DNA from: Paenibacillus ferrarius
GTDB taxonomy: Bacteria > Bacillota > Bacilli > Paenibacillales > NBRC-103111
Assembly: GCF_002027705.1 (NCBI RefSeq)
Contig: NZ_MBTG01000002.1
Location: forward strand, 62,001 to 126,000
Direction: 5' to 3'
DNA: 64,000 nucleotides
Both the position numbers and the translations under genes were made by a program. The notes beneath the pieces are model-generated. The model searched no databases and had not been told where the DNA came from. It worked only from the letters and a program-made list of their open reading frames with translations. Of the stretch, positions 27,901 through 35,768 are shown one piece after another (position 1 is the first letter of the stretch; each line of letters begins with the position of its first letter).

Positions 27901-28208
27901 ATATCGCCTGCATTCGCTGCATTAGCTTGAACAACAGTCAATGCTTTGCCAGCAACCAGTGTGACATCATCCTTAAAGGCCGCAGCCGTTTCCGCAAGCT
28001 CATCACTGTAAGAGGAATCAATAACAATTCGTGATGTATCTTTTAATTGAAAAGCGCCTGCTCCGCCCGTCCATTCCCGTAAACTGGGAACCACATTCGG
28101 AGCTGCGTTCGCTGCATAGGATACGGATGGCGGTTGAAACAGAGAAGCGAATAAGGAAATTACCAGTAGCGCCATAACTGATTTTCTTTTCATAAAAGAA
28201 TATCTCAT
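24933..28208 (-). CDS. GH20 beta-N-acetylhexosaminidase with cohesin and dockerin modules
   Basis: A 1091-residue exported enzyme. Signal peptide to about 31; GH20 N-terminal domain; GH20 barrel (RGVMLDVGRRYYSMAYLED) with the catalytic pair Asp320-Glu321 in FHIGSDEI; two homologous carbohydrate-binding-like jelly rolls at about 550-675 and 680-800; a Big2 Ig-like domain at 800-885; a cohesin at 895-1025 (VYAQDIKLSYDSSLLEFV); and a type I dockerin at 1033-1090 with duplicated calcium loops (GDLNHDNKVSIGDLG and ADMNNDNIIDILDL). GH20 enzymes remove terminal GlcNAc or GalNAc by substrate-assisted catalysis. GGAGGA lies 7 nt before the ATG. It follows the importer permease genes, so released amino sugars could be taken up directly. 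Confidence 0.93.
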   Translation of the reverse strand: MRYSFMKRKSVMALLVISLFASLFQPPSVSYAANAAPNVVPSLREWTGGAGAFQLKDTSRIVIDSSYSDELAETAAAFKDDVTLVAGKALTVVQANAANAGDIFLTLNSDDMAIGNEGYVLEAAASLSIKGHSTAGVFYGTRTVLQILQQDPSRSYVPKGTAKDYPQFAQRGVMLDVGRRYYSMAYLEDTIKRLAWNKLNTFQIHFSEWSGFRLQSDTYPGLASTKSYSKADIVRLTEIADRYHVMIIPELEMPGHAAILNKYKPAMKFSCSSMDKDTTGWDIPQFTVDYTKSETRTFIKGLLDEFVPLFKGPYFHIGSDEIQTESKMNACPELVAYKNSKGLPKVGDSFIEFINEMSQHVKQLGKIPMNWNGFEDYHPSIPLNSDNVITVWSDEKSSSKQASAFANEGYKVYASPGDVLYVTPGKSLLPDTSYLYESWNPSVHTNMMGYFISIWSDYWDQVKTPDGRVGYESGSSFKGVEVGDGEYVIPESNFEDASRKPRQALSERMWGGPRSATASDFFNRVSLIGDEPSVSNPAPADPLGITIIKNSEQGTDLNRIHYSKIGTSGSNGWIVSSDSYTSLTDAYFEIKFVGTQIKLVGGIAPGHGIAAVSLDGSSEVDADLYAPSRQNATAWFTSPVLPYGEHTVKARVAGRKNSSASGTFLSLERVEVMNRVVVENTVSGAGNHQFNYTGTWNVGAESTSAATNDAYEMKFTGKQIILIGTKSPGAGIAGITIDGGAEKLVDLYASTSQSGANLFVSPILSSGAHMIKVRVTGTKNSQAIGTAIAVDRAEIVLAQQINVTGIQMDKDSLHLKVGETSEIEAVVSPINATNKNVTWTSSDEAVAKVADSGNGKAVVTGLKAGSATITAAAAEGNFTSVSQVTVDNNAPAAPGTLLSAAAGTVQAGSQLTIRFGVTNVTYNVYAQDIKLSYDSSLLEFVSAASMKDGVSIVQTKDQAGQLRLILVSQGATHPVTGTADMVQIVFMAKNVQQAATGLITAATVILADAQGKETSATSSSISVQVTPVPVGIPGDLNHDNKVSIGDLGFAAANYGKTSSSPDWDQVKSADMNNDNIIDILDLAALANRMVE

Positions 28209-28238
28209 GTTGAATTCCTCCGTTTTGTCCTTTTCATG

Positions 28239-29087
28239 TTAGCCTTTTAATGCCCCAGCCGTAATGCCTCCTGTAATTTGCTTTTGAAAAATGCCGTAAA
28301 ACACGATCGGCGGCCCCATCGAAATGATCAGCGCAGCGAAGAGCGGTCCCCATTCTGTCCTGTACTGCATCTCCCCCTGCATAACCGCAATCGCAACTGG
28401 TATCGTATATTTCGTAGGATCGCTAATCAGCACCAGCGCAAAAACATACTCATTCCAAGTATTGAGCACAGTAATAATAGCGACGGAAATTAATCCCGGC
28501 TTGGCCAGAGGAAGCATCACACGAAAGAAGATGCCATAGTGCGAAGCGCCGTCAATGGAAGCCGCTTCTTCCAATTCGCTGGGCAAAGTTTTGAAAAAAC
28601 TGACTAATACAAACACAGCGAACGGCACTCCTGTTACTGTATACACCAAGGTTAAGCCAAATAAATTGTTCGTGAGATGAAGATCGTTCAATAGAAAAAA
28701 TAGAGGAATAATGCCCAAAAATGTTGGGATCATCATGTAAGAAAGGTACGAATAGTACAGCAAGCCATTCCCTCTGAACGTAAACCTTGCAATGACATAG
28801 GCTGTCGTAGCTGATAGAAGCACTGCGGCAGCCGTGCTGACCACGGTCACAACGAGTGAGTTCGCAAAGTTGGAGCCGAAATGGTACTTTTCCCACACGA
28901 ACGTAAAATTAGACCAGAGCAAGGGAAGCTTGGGCAGATCCCACGGCTTGCCTAGAAAAAACTGCTGATTATCCTTCAAAGAACTTAGAACTGTCCAGAT
29001 CAGCGGGTAAAGAATACATACAGACCAGGCGATAAGGCACACTTTGAAAAACAAACGAAATACGGGATGAACCGTTGCTTGACTCAT
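28239..29087 (-). CDS. Carbohydrate ABC transporter permease, MalG/NgcG type
   Basis: About 282 residues with six predicted membrane helices and the EAA loop EEAASIDGASHYGIFFRVMLPLAKPG that contacts the ATPase. The C-terminus QKQITGGITAGALKG is typical of MalG-type subunits. I favour ATG 29087 (AGGGG 8 nt upstream); ATG 29093 is only 2 nt from that site. It is the second permease of the amino-sugar-type importer. The ATPase is not encoded here, as is common when an MsmX-type shared ATPase is used. Confidence 0.92.
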   Translation of the reverse strand: MSQATVHPVFRLFFKVCLIAWSVCILYPLIWTVLSSLKDNQQFFLGKPWDLPKLPLLWSNFTFVWEKYHFGSNFANSLVVTVVSTAAAVLLSATTAYVIARFTFRGNGLLYYSYLSYMMIPTFLGIIPLFFLLNDLHLTNNLFGLTLVYTVTGVPFAVFVLVSFFKTLPSELEEAASIDGASHYGIFFRVMLPLAKPGLISVAIITVLNTWNEYVFALVLISDPTKYTIPVAIAVMQGEMQYRTEWGPLFAALIISMGPPIVFYGIFQKQITGGITAGALKG

Positions 29088-29100
29088 ACTCATTACCCCT

Positions 29101-30054
29101 CTACGTTAATTCAATGGTTTCTTTCTTCATCAGCCTTTGCAGCGTTGCTGTCGTGATCAAAGAAAGCACCAGAATGAGAACGCCAATCGCAGACGCATAA
29201 CTGAATTTGCCGAACTTGAAGGCATTCAAATACAGATAAGAGCCCATGACCTGTGTCGCATTGTCCACTCCGCCTTCAAAAGTCATGATCGTGACGATGA
29301 CGAATGAACCATTGAGCGTTGTCATGACAATCCAAAGCACCGAGGTCTGGATCTGCTCCCACGACAAGGGAAGGGTAATCTGCCAAAATTGATGCCACTG
29401 CGACGCGCCGTCAATGTCCGCCGATTCGTATAACGACGAGGGAATGCTCAGAATGCCGGCAACCAGCAAAATGATCGTGAATCCTACGCCTGCCCAAATC
29501 GCAGGAGGCAAAAGCGCGAAGATCGACCATTTGTCGCCTAACCAGGCGAAATCAAACTTTTTCTCAGTAAATAAAGAGATGAAGGAATTCAAAAATCCGA
29601 GGTTCGGATTGTACACATAGCGCCAGAGTACGCCGACAACAACAACCGAAAGCACATTAGGCAGAAAGAAAATGATCCGATAAAAACTTGAACCTTTCAT
29701 ATTGAAACGGGTTAGCGCCAACGCCAAGAACATGGATAAGAGCATAAAACCAATGACTTTGCCGATAACCAGAATGTAGTCGTTGCGAATTGTCTTAAGA
29801 ATGATATCGTCGTGCAGCAGGTCCTTGAAATTGCCAAGACCGATAAAGTTATACGTTTCAGAACCGCCTGACCAATCAAACAAACTAAGATAAATACCTT
29901 TAAACAGGGGATAAACGGTAAAAACAAGGTACAATAGCAATGTTGGCAGGATAAAGGAAAGAATGAATATATTCCGCTTCATCTTTGCAGTGCCGGTTTT
30001 AACACTCGTTTTCCGATCGTTCATGGCGGCTGCGGCTGGCTGTCTCTCTTTCAT
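29101..30054 (-). CDS. Carbohydrate ABC transporter permease, MalF/NgcF type
   Basis: A 317-residue membrane protein with an N-terminal cytoplasmic stretch, a first helix at FILSFILPTLLLYLVFTVYPLF, and the EAA loop YESADIDGASQWHQFWQITLPL. ATG 30054 follows GGAGG by 6 nt; an in-frame TTG at 30066 lies within the ribosome site. It lies between the binding-protein gene and the MalG-type gene, completing the importer core. Confidence 0.92.
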   Translation of the reverse strand: MKERQPAAAAMNDRKTSVKTGTAKMKRNIFILSFILPTLLLYLVFTVYPLFKGIYLSLFDWSGGSETYNFIGLGNFKDLLHDDIILKTIRNDYILVIGKVIGFMLLSMFLALALTRFNMKGSSFYRIIFFLPNVLSVVVVGVLWRYVYNPNLGFLNSFISLFTEKKFDFAWLGDKWSIFALLPPAIWAGVGFTIILLVAGILSIPSSLYESADIDGASQWHQFWQITLPLSWEQIQTSVLWIVMTTLNGSFVIVTIMTFEGGVDNATQVMGSYLYLNAFKFGKFSYASAIGVLILVLSLITTATLQRLMKKETIELT

Positions 30055-30132
30055 AGTTTCCTCCAATCTAAATGTCTGAGCGATAGCAAGGGAAGCTTCA
30101 TTCCCTCACTATCGTTCATCACATGAACGGAA

Positions 30133-31506
30133 TTATTTCTTTTCTTTGGCGCGAATTTTGTCTGTCGCTTCTTCCATGCGATCCGCCCACTGCTGCGGTG
30201 TAATTTCGCCTTTGGTCAGCGCGATCGTCGCGTTGTTTCTCGCCGTGACAAGCTCCTCTGGAATGACGATTTCAGGCGCGACAACCGTATTCGGCGAGTT
30301 ATAGAATTTAGCTGCCTCTTTCGTCAGAGCCGGCGCATTCGTTCCTTCAAGATCAGCCTTAATGTTCGAAGGGGCTTTGGAAAGCTCCGCCCATAGTTTG
30401 CTTTGTTTTTCAGTGAAAATAAATTGCATAAACGCTTTGGCTGCCTCGGGGTTCTTGGCTTTCTTGGCAATACCCACAGTGGACGTGTAAGGATTCGCTA
30501 CAAATTTGCCGCCTTTGTCCTGGCCGATGGAAGGCAAGAAGCCGAATTCGAATCCAGCCGGAATGTCCTTCGCCATTTCGCTTTCCACCCAAATGCCGGT
30601 CGGGATGAATGCCGCTTTATGCTGCAGCCACTGGGATTGGGAATCCGTATGGTTCAGCGCCGGAGATGCTTTATCGATCAGACCCTTGTCTCTTATTTGC
30701 ACAATTTTATCCAAAGCTTTCATCACCGGCTCGCTCTTCCAAACACCTTTTTCGAGCGTATTAATTTTCTTGGAAATGGACGTATCATAGTTGTTCATCG
30801 CAATGATGGTTGGATCAAGCAAGGCACCATTGATGTAATAAGGATATACCCCTGTATGGATGTAATCGCTCATCTTGCCATCCGCTTTAATTTTCTCCCC
30901 TAAAGCCATGAAGCTTTGGAAATCTACAGGCGCTTCCCACCCTTTGCTTTTGAATAACGCTTTATCGTAGAACGTGCCCCAGGATCCGAAGACTAACGGA
31001 ACGGCAAATGCTTTGCCTGGCTTGTACTCCTCAGGAGGAGCGATCAGCAGATCGAGAATTTTTTTCCCATCGACATTTTTGGCCTCTTTTAGCCAATCCG
31101 TAATATCCATCAATTGATCGTCCGTTACCATTTGCCTTGTGTTGGAGCCGGCTCCGTCAATGTATACAAAATCAGGCGGATTTCCTTGCAGCCAGCGTGG
31201 TTTCATTTGATCATTAATTTTTGCTCCGGCGGACTCTTTAATCTTGAGATCAGGATTTTGCTTTTGGAAATCAGCAATCGCTTGTTTCCACCAGGCGTCT
31301 CCGTATCCACCGACAAAATATTGAATTTCGAAATCTCCGGCCAGCTTGGTTCCCCCCGCCTTTGCGCCCTCCGTTGCTTTAGCGCTTTCAACAGGCTTCG
31401 TTGTCGGCGAAGTCGTACTCGCATTGTTGCTTCCGCAACCGCTCAGTGTAACCATAACTGTTGACAGTACCATACCCCATGCCAATACTTTTTTGGATGT
31501 TCTCAT
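30133..31506 (-). CDS. Sugar-binding lipoprotein resembling NgcE (N-acetylglucosamine/chitobiose)
   Basis: A 457-residue lipoprotein with the lipobox Cys at residue 24 (VTLSGC) and an Ala/Thr/Lys linker. The mature part (FVGGYGDAWWKQAIADF, KINDQMKPRWLQGNPPDFVY, DGAGSNTRQMVTDDQLMDI) resembles the NgcE class of N-acetylglucosamine/diacetylchitobiose-binding proteins by recollection of the family pattern. It is exported and tethered to the membrane. It heads an operon with two permeases, the GH20 hexosaminidase and the cohesin-SLH anchor, which fits uptake of hexosamine sugars. A terminator lies upstream at 31648-31678, so it has its own promoter; TATGAT in its 120-nt leader is a possible -10. 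Substrate remains inferred. Confidence 0.88.
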   Translation of the reverse strand: MRTSKKVLAWGMVLSTVMVTLSGCGSNNASTTSPTTKPVESAKATEGAKAGGTKLAGDFEIQYFVGGYGDAWWKQAIADFQKQNPDLKIKESAGAKINDQMKPRWLQGNPPDFVYIDGAGSNTRQMVTDDQLMDITDWLKEAKNVDGKKILDLLIAPPEEYKPGKAFAVPLVFGSWGTFYDKALFKSKGWEAPVDFQSFMALGEKIKADGKMSDYIHTGVYPYYINGALLDPTIIAMNNYDTSISKKINTLEKGVWKSEPVMKALDKIVQIRDKGLIDKASPALNHTDSQSQWLQHKAAFIPTGIWVESEMAKDIPAGFEFGFLPSIGQDKGGKFVANPYTSTVGIAKKAKNPEAAKAFMQFIFTEKQSKLWAELSKAPSNIKADLEGTNAPALTKEAAKFYNSPNTVVAPEIVIPEELVTARNNATIALTKGEITPQQWADRMEEATDKIRAKEKK

Positions 31507-31647
31507 TCGAAATGACCTCCCCAGCGTTTTGTTGATCCGTTCTTACACCTTAATCATAGTGATTTTCACGGTTTGCAACCATTGATTAAAAAACTGTAAA
31601 TAGTTAAAAATGTATTGTCTTTGGGCGCGCATTGTATAAAAACACAA

Positions 31648-31678
31648 AACAAGCCAGGAATCATTTCCTGGCCTTGTT
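31648..31678 (-). terminator. Terminator of the sensor block
   Basis: ACAAGCCAGGAA and TTTCCTGGCCTTGT pair with one bulge, followed on the minus strand by TTTTGTGTTTTT. It lies 13 nt after the lipoprotein stop at 31691. Confidence 0.8.
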
Positions 31679-31690
31679 CTTATGCACAAC

Positions 31691-32965
31691 TCAATGACTT
31701 TTGTTCAAAGCAATTTGCTGCAGTCGATCCAGCGCCTGTTTCGGACTTGTCTGACCGAGCAGCACGGTTTGCCCCATATTTCTGGTTGCATTCAGAACAG
31801 CGGACCAAGCCGGGTCCTGAATGGGGTAGAACTTTGCGGTTTTAATCGCGTCCAAATTTTGCTTCATGGCCGGATCATCCTTCGCGAGTTTGCTGCCTAC
31901 CGTTTGAATGGTTGGAAGAAACCCTTCCCGCAGAACAAACTCTTCATAACGCGCACTCTCATACATAAAATCGAGGAACTTGGATAGAGCCTCCTTATTC
32001 GTATGATCTGTTTTGAACGACATCAGAACGTCCTGTACGCCTAGCACTAGGGGAGTCTGCCCCTCTTTGACCGGGATCGGCCCTTTCCCCCATTTTAATC
32101 CTGGGTACTCATGCGGAACGACCGCCTCAAAATAATTGCCGGAAATCAGCATGCCCAGCTTGCCGTTGCCAAGGATGCGCTGCTTCTCGTCGCGTGTCGT
32201 CACAGTCGGCTCCGCATCCGTTAACCCTTTTGCATATAAATCTTTCAGAAACGTGATGCCTTCCACATTCTCAGGAGAATTGATCGCCCACTCGCCATTT
32301 CTCATCCAGCCTCCGCCAGCTCCATAAAAGAAATAGGAGAGATACGCCCAAATTTCGTTATCTGTCAAATCGACACCAAAGCCGTCAACTTGTTTAGTTT
32401 CCTTTATTTTGCGCGCGTCTTCCTCTAAGGATTTCCAATCTGTAGGTGGCTGTGTAATCCCAACTTCATTATAAATATCTTTGTTATAGTACAATTGCCG
32501 GATCGTAGCGACATATGGAACCGTGTATTGCGTGCCCTCCATTTTACTGCTCTCCATCAAATAGGGGTAAATGTCGTCCTTCAATTCTTTGGACAATATA
32601 TCATCCATACTGTTAAGCAGCCCATCCTTGGCAAAATGCGCATAAATGTTCGTGAGCAGCAAATCCGGAGGCTCATTGCGGCTAATCATGGTATTATAGG
32701 CGCTATCGAGAATATCCCAGTTGATGACCTGCAGTTCTACCTTGATATTCGGGTACTTCGTCTCGAAATCTTTCACCAGTTTCTCAAAATAGGGTTTGGT
32801 CGACGAGCTATACTCTGCGGCTACGAAAGTAATCGACGCTTTCGCCTCGGGATTGGTGGAAGCCGAGCCATGGCCGTCCTCCCGAATACATCCGGTGAAC
32901 AACACAGCCGCAAGCTGCAGTAGTATGATCAACAAACCCCTTTTTCTATGAGCGAATAGGCTCAT
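31691..32965 (-). CDS. Extracellular sugar-binding lipoprotein in the sensor operon
   Basis: A 424-residue lipoprotein, starting at ATG 32965 with AAAGGGGG 6-7 nt upstream. The lipobox Cys is residue 26 (VLFTGC). The mature fold has the family-1 solute-binding pattern (FEKLVKDFETKYPNIKVELQV, QYTVPYVATIRQLYYNKDIY, GKLGMLISGNYFEAVV). No permease gene follows it before the terminator. It is the last gene of regulator, kinase, anchored binding protein, lipoprotein. It may deliver substrate to the next operon's permeases or act as a ligand receptor for the kinase. Confidence 0.88.
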   Translation of the reverse strand: MSLFAHRKRGLLIILLQLAAVLFTGCIREDGHGSASTNPEAKASITFVAAEYSSSTKPYFEKLVKDFETKYPNIKVELQVINWDILDSAYNTMISRNEPPDLLLTNIYAHFAKDGLLNSMDDILSKELKDDIYPYLMESSKMEGTQYTVPYVATIRQLYYNKDIYNEVGITQPPTDWKSLEEDARKIKETKQVDGFGVDLTDNEIWAYLSYFFYGAGGGWMRNGEWAINSPENVEGITFLKDLYAKGLTDAEPTVTTRDEKQRILGNGKLGMLISGNYFEAVVPHEYPGLKWGKGPIPVKEGQTPLVLGVQDVLMSFKTDHTNKEALSKFLDFMYESARYEEFVLREGFLPTIQTVGSKLAKDDPAMKQNLDAIKTAKFYPIQDPAWSAVLNATRNMGQTVLLGQTSPKQALDRLQQIALNKSH

Positions 32966-32990
32966 GGCTTGACCCCCTTTAGTCATATAA

Positions 32991-33980
32991 CTACTTTTCT
33001 ACCATTGGGAAAAGAAGCTCCTGATTCTCTTGGGTATACATGTTTTCTCTGGTGATGGCACGGGATTCGATATTTATCTTAGGATCCACTTTGATGCCCG
33101 AGGAAGCTTGAACAGCCGTTTCAACAGCTACATAACCGATATTGAATGGTTTTTGTACGATTTCGGCCTTTAAAATACCTTCTTCCATAAGCTTGATTTG
33201 ATAGATGGAACTGTCAAAGCCGACAATTCGGATGCGGTCTCCAACTTTCATTTCTTTAACAGCTCTAGCCGCACCTAATGTTGCCGTTTCATTCAAAGCG
33301 GCAATCCCTTGGATGTCCGGATACATAGTCAGCAGGTTTTTCACTTGAATATAAACCGCATCCTCTGTTCCTTCAAGTTCGAAATTTCCTGCATAAGCAA
33401 CGCTGGGAAAGCTCGCGAACGCTGCTGTGCATCCGTCCTGACGTTCCTTCTCTGTGAGCGATTCCTTGCTGCTGCTAAGCGTCATTACGCGAAATGGTGA
33501 GCCATTGTGTCCTTTCACCAAAATCATGCCAGCTTGCCTCCCGGCTTCGGTATTGTCAGTCATAATCAAACTTGCCTCCGGATGGGAGCGAACCGGCGAA
33601 TCGATCAAGATAAGCTTCGTGCCGGATCTGGCTATTTTCTCAGCGGCGGATGAAAGCCCGTCGTAGTCGGCCGCAGCGAGAATGATCGCGTCCGGCTTCT
33701 TCGCCAGCGCTTCATCCACGCTGCGAATTTGCCCAGCCGTGTCGCTTTCCGATAACGGCCCTCTAATATCGAGGTTTACTGCGTACTCCTTAGCAGCCTC
33801 TTCTGCGCCTGAACGAACCATTTGCCAATAGTCCGAGCGAATATTGTTCGTTTTTAACACAATTGCAATCTCCAGTTTCTTGGGATTCGTGATCCGCAGC
33901 ATCTCCATGCCGATAACCGCGACGAAACCAAGCGTAATCACGAGCAGCACGGCCCAGACAACCGGCTTTTTAAGGTGCAT
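32991..33980 (-). CDS. Membrane-anchored periplasmic-type sugar-binding protein (RbsB/LacI-like fold)
   Basis: About 329 residues. An N-terminal membrane segment (VVWAVLLVITLGFVAVIGM) without a lipobox Cys is followed by a type I periplasmic-binding fold (IAIVLKTNNIRSDYWQMVRSG, ADYDGLSSAAEKIARSGTKLILIDSP, IAALNETATLGAARAV). ATG 33980 follows AAAGGAG by 6 nt and overlaps the kinase gene by 11 nt. Anchored binding proteins of this type next to a YesM/LytS-type kinase are known as extracellular ligand sensors in three-component systems, for example XylFII-LytS-YesN of Clostridium. That is the favoured role here, since no ribose-type transporter is nearby. Confidence 0.87.
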   Translation of the reverse strand: MHLKKPVVWAVLLVITLGFVAVIGMEMLRITNPKKLEIAIVLKTNNIRSDYWQMVRSGAEEAAKEYAVNLDIRGPLSESDTAGQIRSVDEALAKKPDAIILAAADYDGLSSAAEKIARSGTKLILIDSPVRSHPEASLIMTDNTEAGRQAGMILVKGHNGSPFRVMTLSSSKESLTEKERQDGCTAAFASFPSVAYAGNFELEGTEDAVYIQVKNLLTMYPDIQGIAALNETATLGAARAVKEMKVGDRIRIVGFDSSIYQIKLMEEGILKAEIVQKPFNIGYVAVETAVQASSGIKVDPKINIESRAITRENMYTQENQELLFPMVEK

Positions 33981-35766
33981 GATCGGCTCCTTTCTGGAGG
34001 CATTTGGGGAGAACAATCCTGACTTCCGTGCCTACCCACTTTTCGCTCTTATAGGAAAGGCCAAACTCACTTCCGAATAGTTGAATGCGTTCATTCACAT
34101 TGCTGACGCCAATCCCCTTAACAATACCATCTCTCGACTTCAGAATTTGCTCCAGCTTCTCCGGCTCCATGCCGACACCGTTATCCGCAACGACAAATAC
34201 AATCGTCTCCCCTTCTTCTGTCCCTGTTATGGTTACTTGTCCAAGCTCTAGACTATTCTTGATCCCATGGTAGATCGCATTTTCCACAATAGGCTGCAAA
34301 ATAATTTTGGGAATATGCACATCCAGAATCCCGGGATCCACGTCGATCCGAAAATCAAGCTTATCCTGATAGCGCATCGTTTGAATTTGGAGATAGTTGG
34401 TAATATGCTCAATCTCTACTCGGACAGGAACGGTTTCGTTATTCTTATGAATAATGGCACGAAACAGTTTGGCGAGGGAGGATGTCATCAGCACAACTTC
34501 ATCATGCTTTTTACGCTCTGCCATCCAGATGATGGAATCCAGCGTGTTATACAAAAAATGAGGATTGATTTGCGCTTCCAGCAGCTTCATTTCGCTCTGG
34601 CGTTTACTTTCTTCATTCTGAATAATTTGATTCATCAAATCTCGGATACGGCCAACCATAATCGTGAATGTGTGGCTTAATTGTCCGATTTCATTTTTGC
34701 TTTGAAAATCCGAGCGAATCGTGAAGTCTCCTTTTTCCACTAGTTTCATGTTTCTTTGCAGCTGTTTGATCGGTTGCGAGAGGTGACGGGAAAGATAAAA
34801 TGAGAGGCATAAAGCGATGACTAAAGCTAATATGGTCCACAGGAAATACGAAACATTAATTTGATACTGGTTGGCAATGAGTTCATTCGCATAGGCGACC
34901 CCGACGATTTTCCAGCCGAAATGCGTCTCTTGAATCGTATACATCCTTTTTTTGTTGCCTTCTCCCGTCGTGAAGCTGCCGCTGCCCGATTGTTTGACCT
35001 GATCGATCATCTCTGTTTTCAGGTTGCTGTTGATCAGCTTCTGCTGAGGATGATAGACGATGCTGCCATCCTTATCGACGATGAAAACATATCCTCTTTT
35101 GCCAAGGTTGATTTGATTGCAAATTTCGTTAATAACACTCAAGTTCAAATCAACGAGGAAAATACCTTCCCCCGTAATGCCATCTGCGCTTTTTAGCTCA
35201 CGGCTTAGTGAAACAACCCACCGATACTCATTTTGAATCATGTTCTGGACGTGGGGAGCGGAAATGACGGATCGACCTCCCTCCGCTTTCGCGTTTTTGT
35301 ACCAAGGCTGTTCCTCGAAGTTGGCGTTCAAATTCAAGCTTGTAATTCTGCGGTCGGAAACAAATCGGTTGTTGTAGCCAAACACCATGATCGAGGCAAT
35401 ATCTTTGCGGGTAATCAAAATGGATTGAAATAAATCGGATATACGTTTCTCATACGGCCTGCGCTCTTCATCGCTAATAAAGCTCGTACCCGTAATATAA
35501 TATTTCACGTCCTTGTTCGTGGATGCCAGCAGAGAAATATCTTCCATATTGGTAATATAGGATTGAAGATTAATGTTCACTTGTTTGACGATTTCAGAGA
35601 TATAATGTTTGGAATTCATTTCTACCGCGTCCGCCGACAAATGATAAGAGATGTAGCTTGTGATCACGATCAGAAACAGAATCAGGCATGAGAAGACGAC
35701 AGAAATACTGGACTGAATGCTTCTGAACTTAAATAGAAATGATCCGACATTCCATCCTTTTCTCAT
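33970..35766 (-). CDS. YesM-type sensor histidine kinase
   Basis: A 598-residue membrane kinase: helix 1 at about 20-42 (ISVVFSCLILFLIVITSYISY), an extracellular Cache-type sensor domain of about 260 residues (YVFIVDKDGSIVYHP), helix 2 (FLWTILALVIALCLSFYL), HAMP, His_kinase motif LEAQINPHFLYNTLDS with the phospho-accepting His, and HATPase motifs VADNGVGM and GIGVSNVNERI. It overlaps the binding-protein gene downstream and follows the regulator gene by 2 nt. It should sense an extracellular sugar, directly or through the anchored binding protein, and phosphorylate the adjacent regulator. Confidence 0.95.
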   Translation of the reverse strand: MRKGWNVGSFLFKFRSIQSSISVVFSCLILFLIVITSYISYHLSADAVEMNSKHYISEIVKQVNINLQSYITNMEDISLLASTNKDVKYYITGTSFISDEERRPYEKRISDLFQSILITRKDIASIMVFGYNNRFVSDRRITSLNLNANFEEQPWYKNAKAEGGRSVISAPHVQNMIQNEYRWVVSLSRELKSADGITGEGIFLVDLNLSVINEICNQINLGKRGYVFIVDKDGSIVYHPQQKLINSNLKTEMIDQVKQSGSGSFTTGEGNKKRMYTIQETHFGWKIVGVAYANELIANQYQINVSYFLWTILALVIALCLSFYLSRHLSQPIKQLQRNMKLVEKGDFTIRSDFQSKNEIGQLSHTFTIMVGRIRDLMNQIIQNEESKRQSEMKLLEAQINPHFLYNTLDSIIWMAERKKHDEVVLMTSSLAKLFRAIIHKNNETVPVRVEIEHITNYLQIQTMRYQDKLDFRIDVDPGILDVHIPKIILQPIVENAIYHGIKNSLELGQVTITGTEEGETIVFVVADNGVGMEPEKLEQILKSRDGIVKGIGVSNVNERIQLFGSEFGLSYKSEKWVGTEVRIVLPKCLQKGADHAP

Positions 35767-35768
35767 AC

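Noticed and set aside
31507..31625. A copy of the 56-nt operator upstream of the NgcE-like gene
   Set aside because: Anchoring on the TATGAT there gives no CAC or A-run in register, so this operon probably answers to another regulator.
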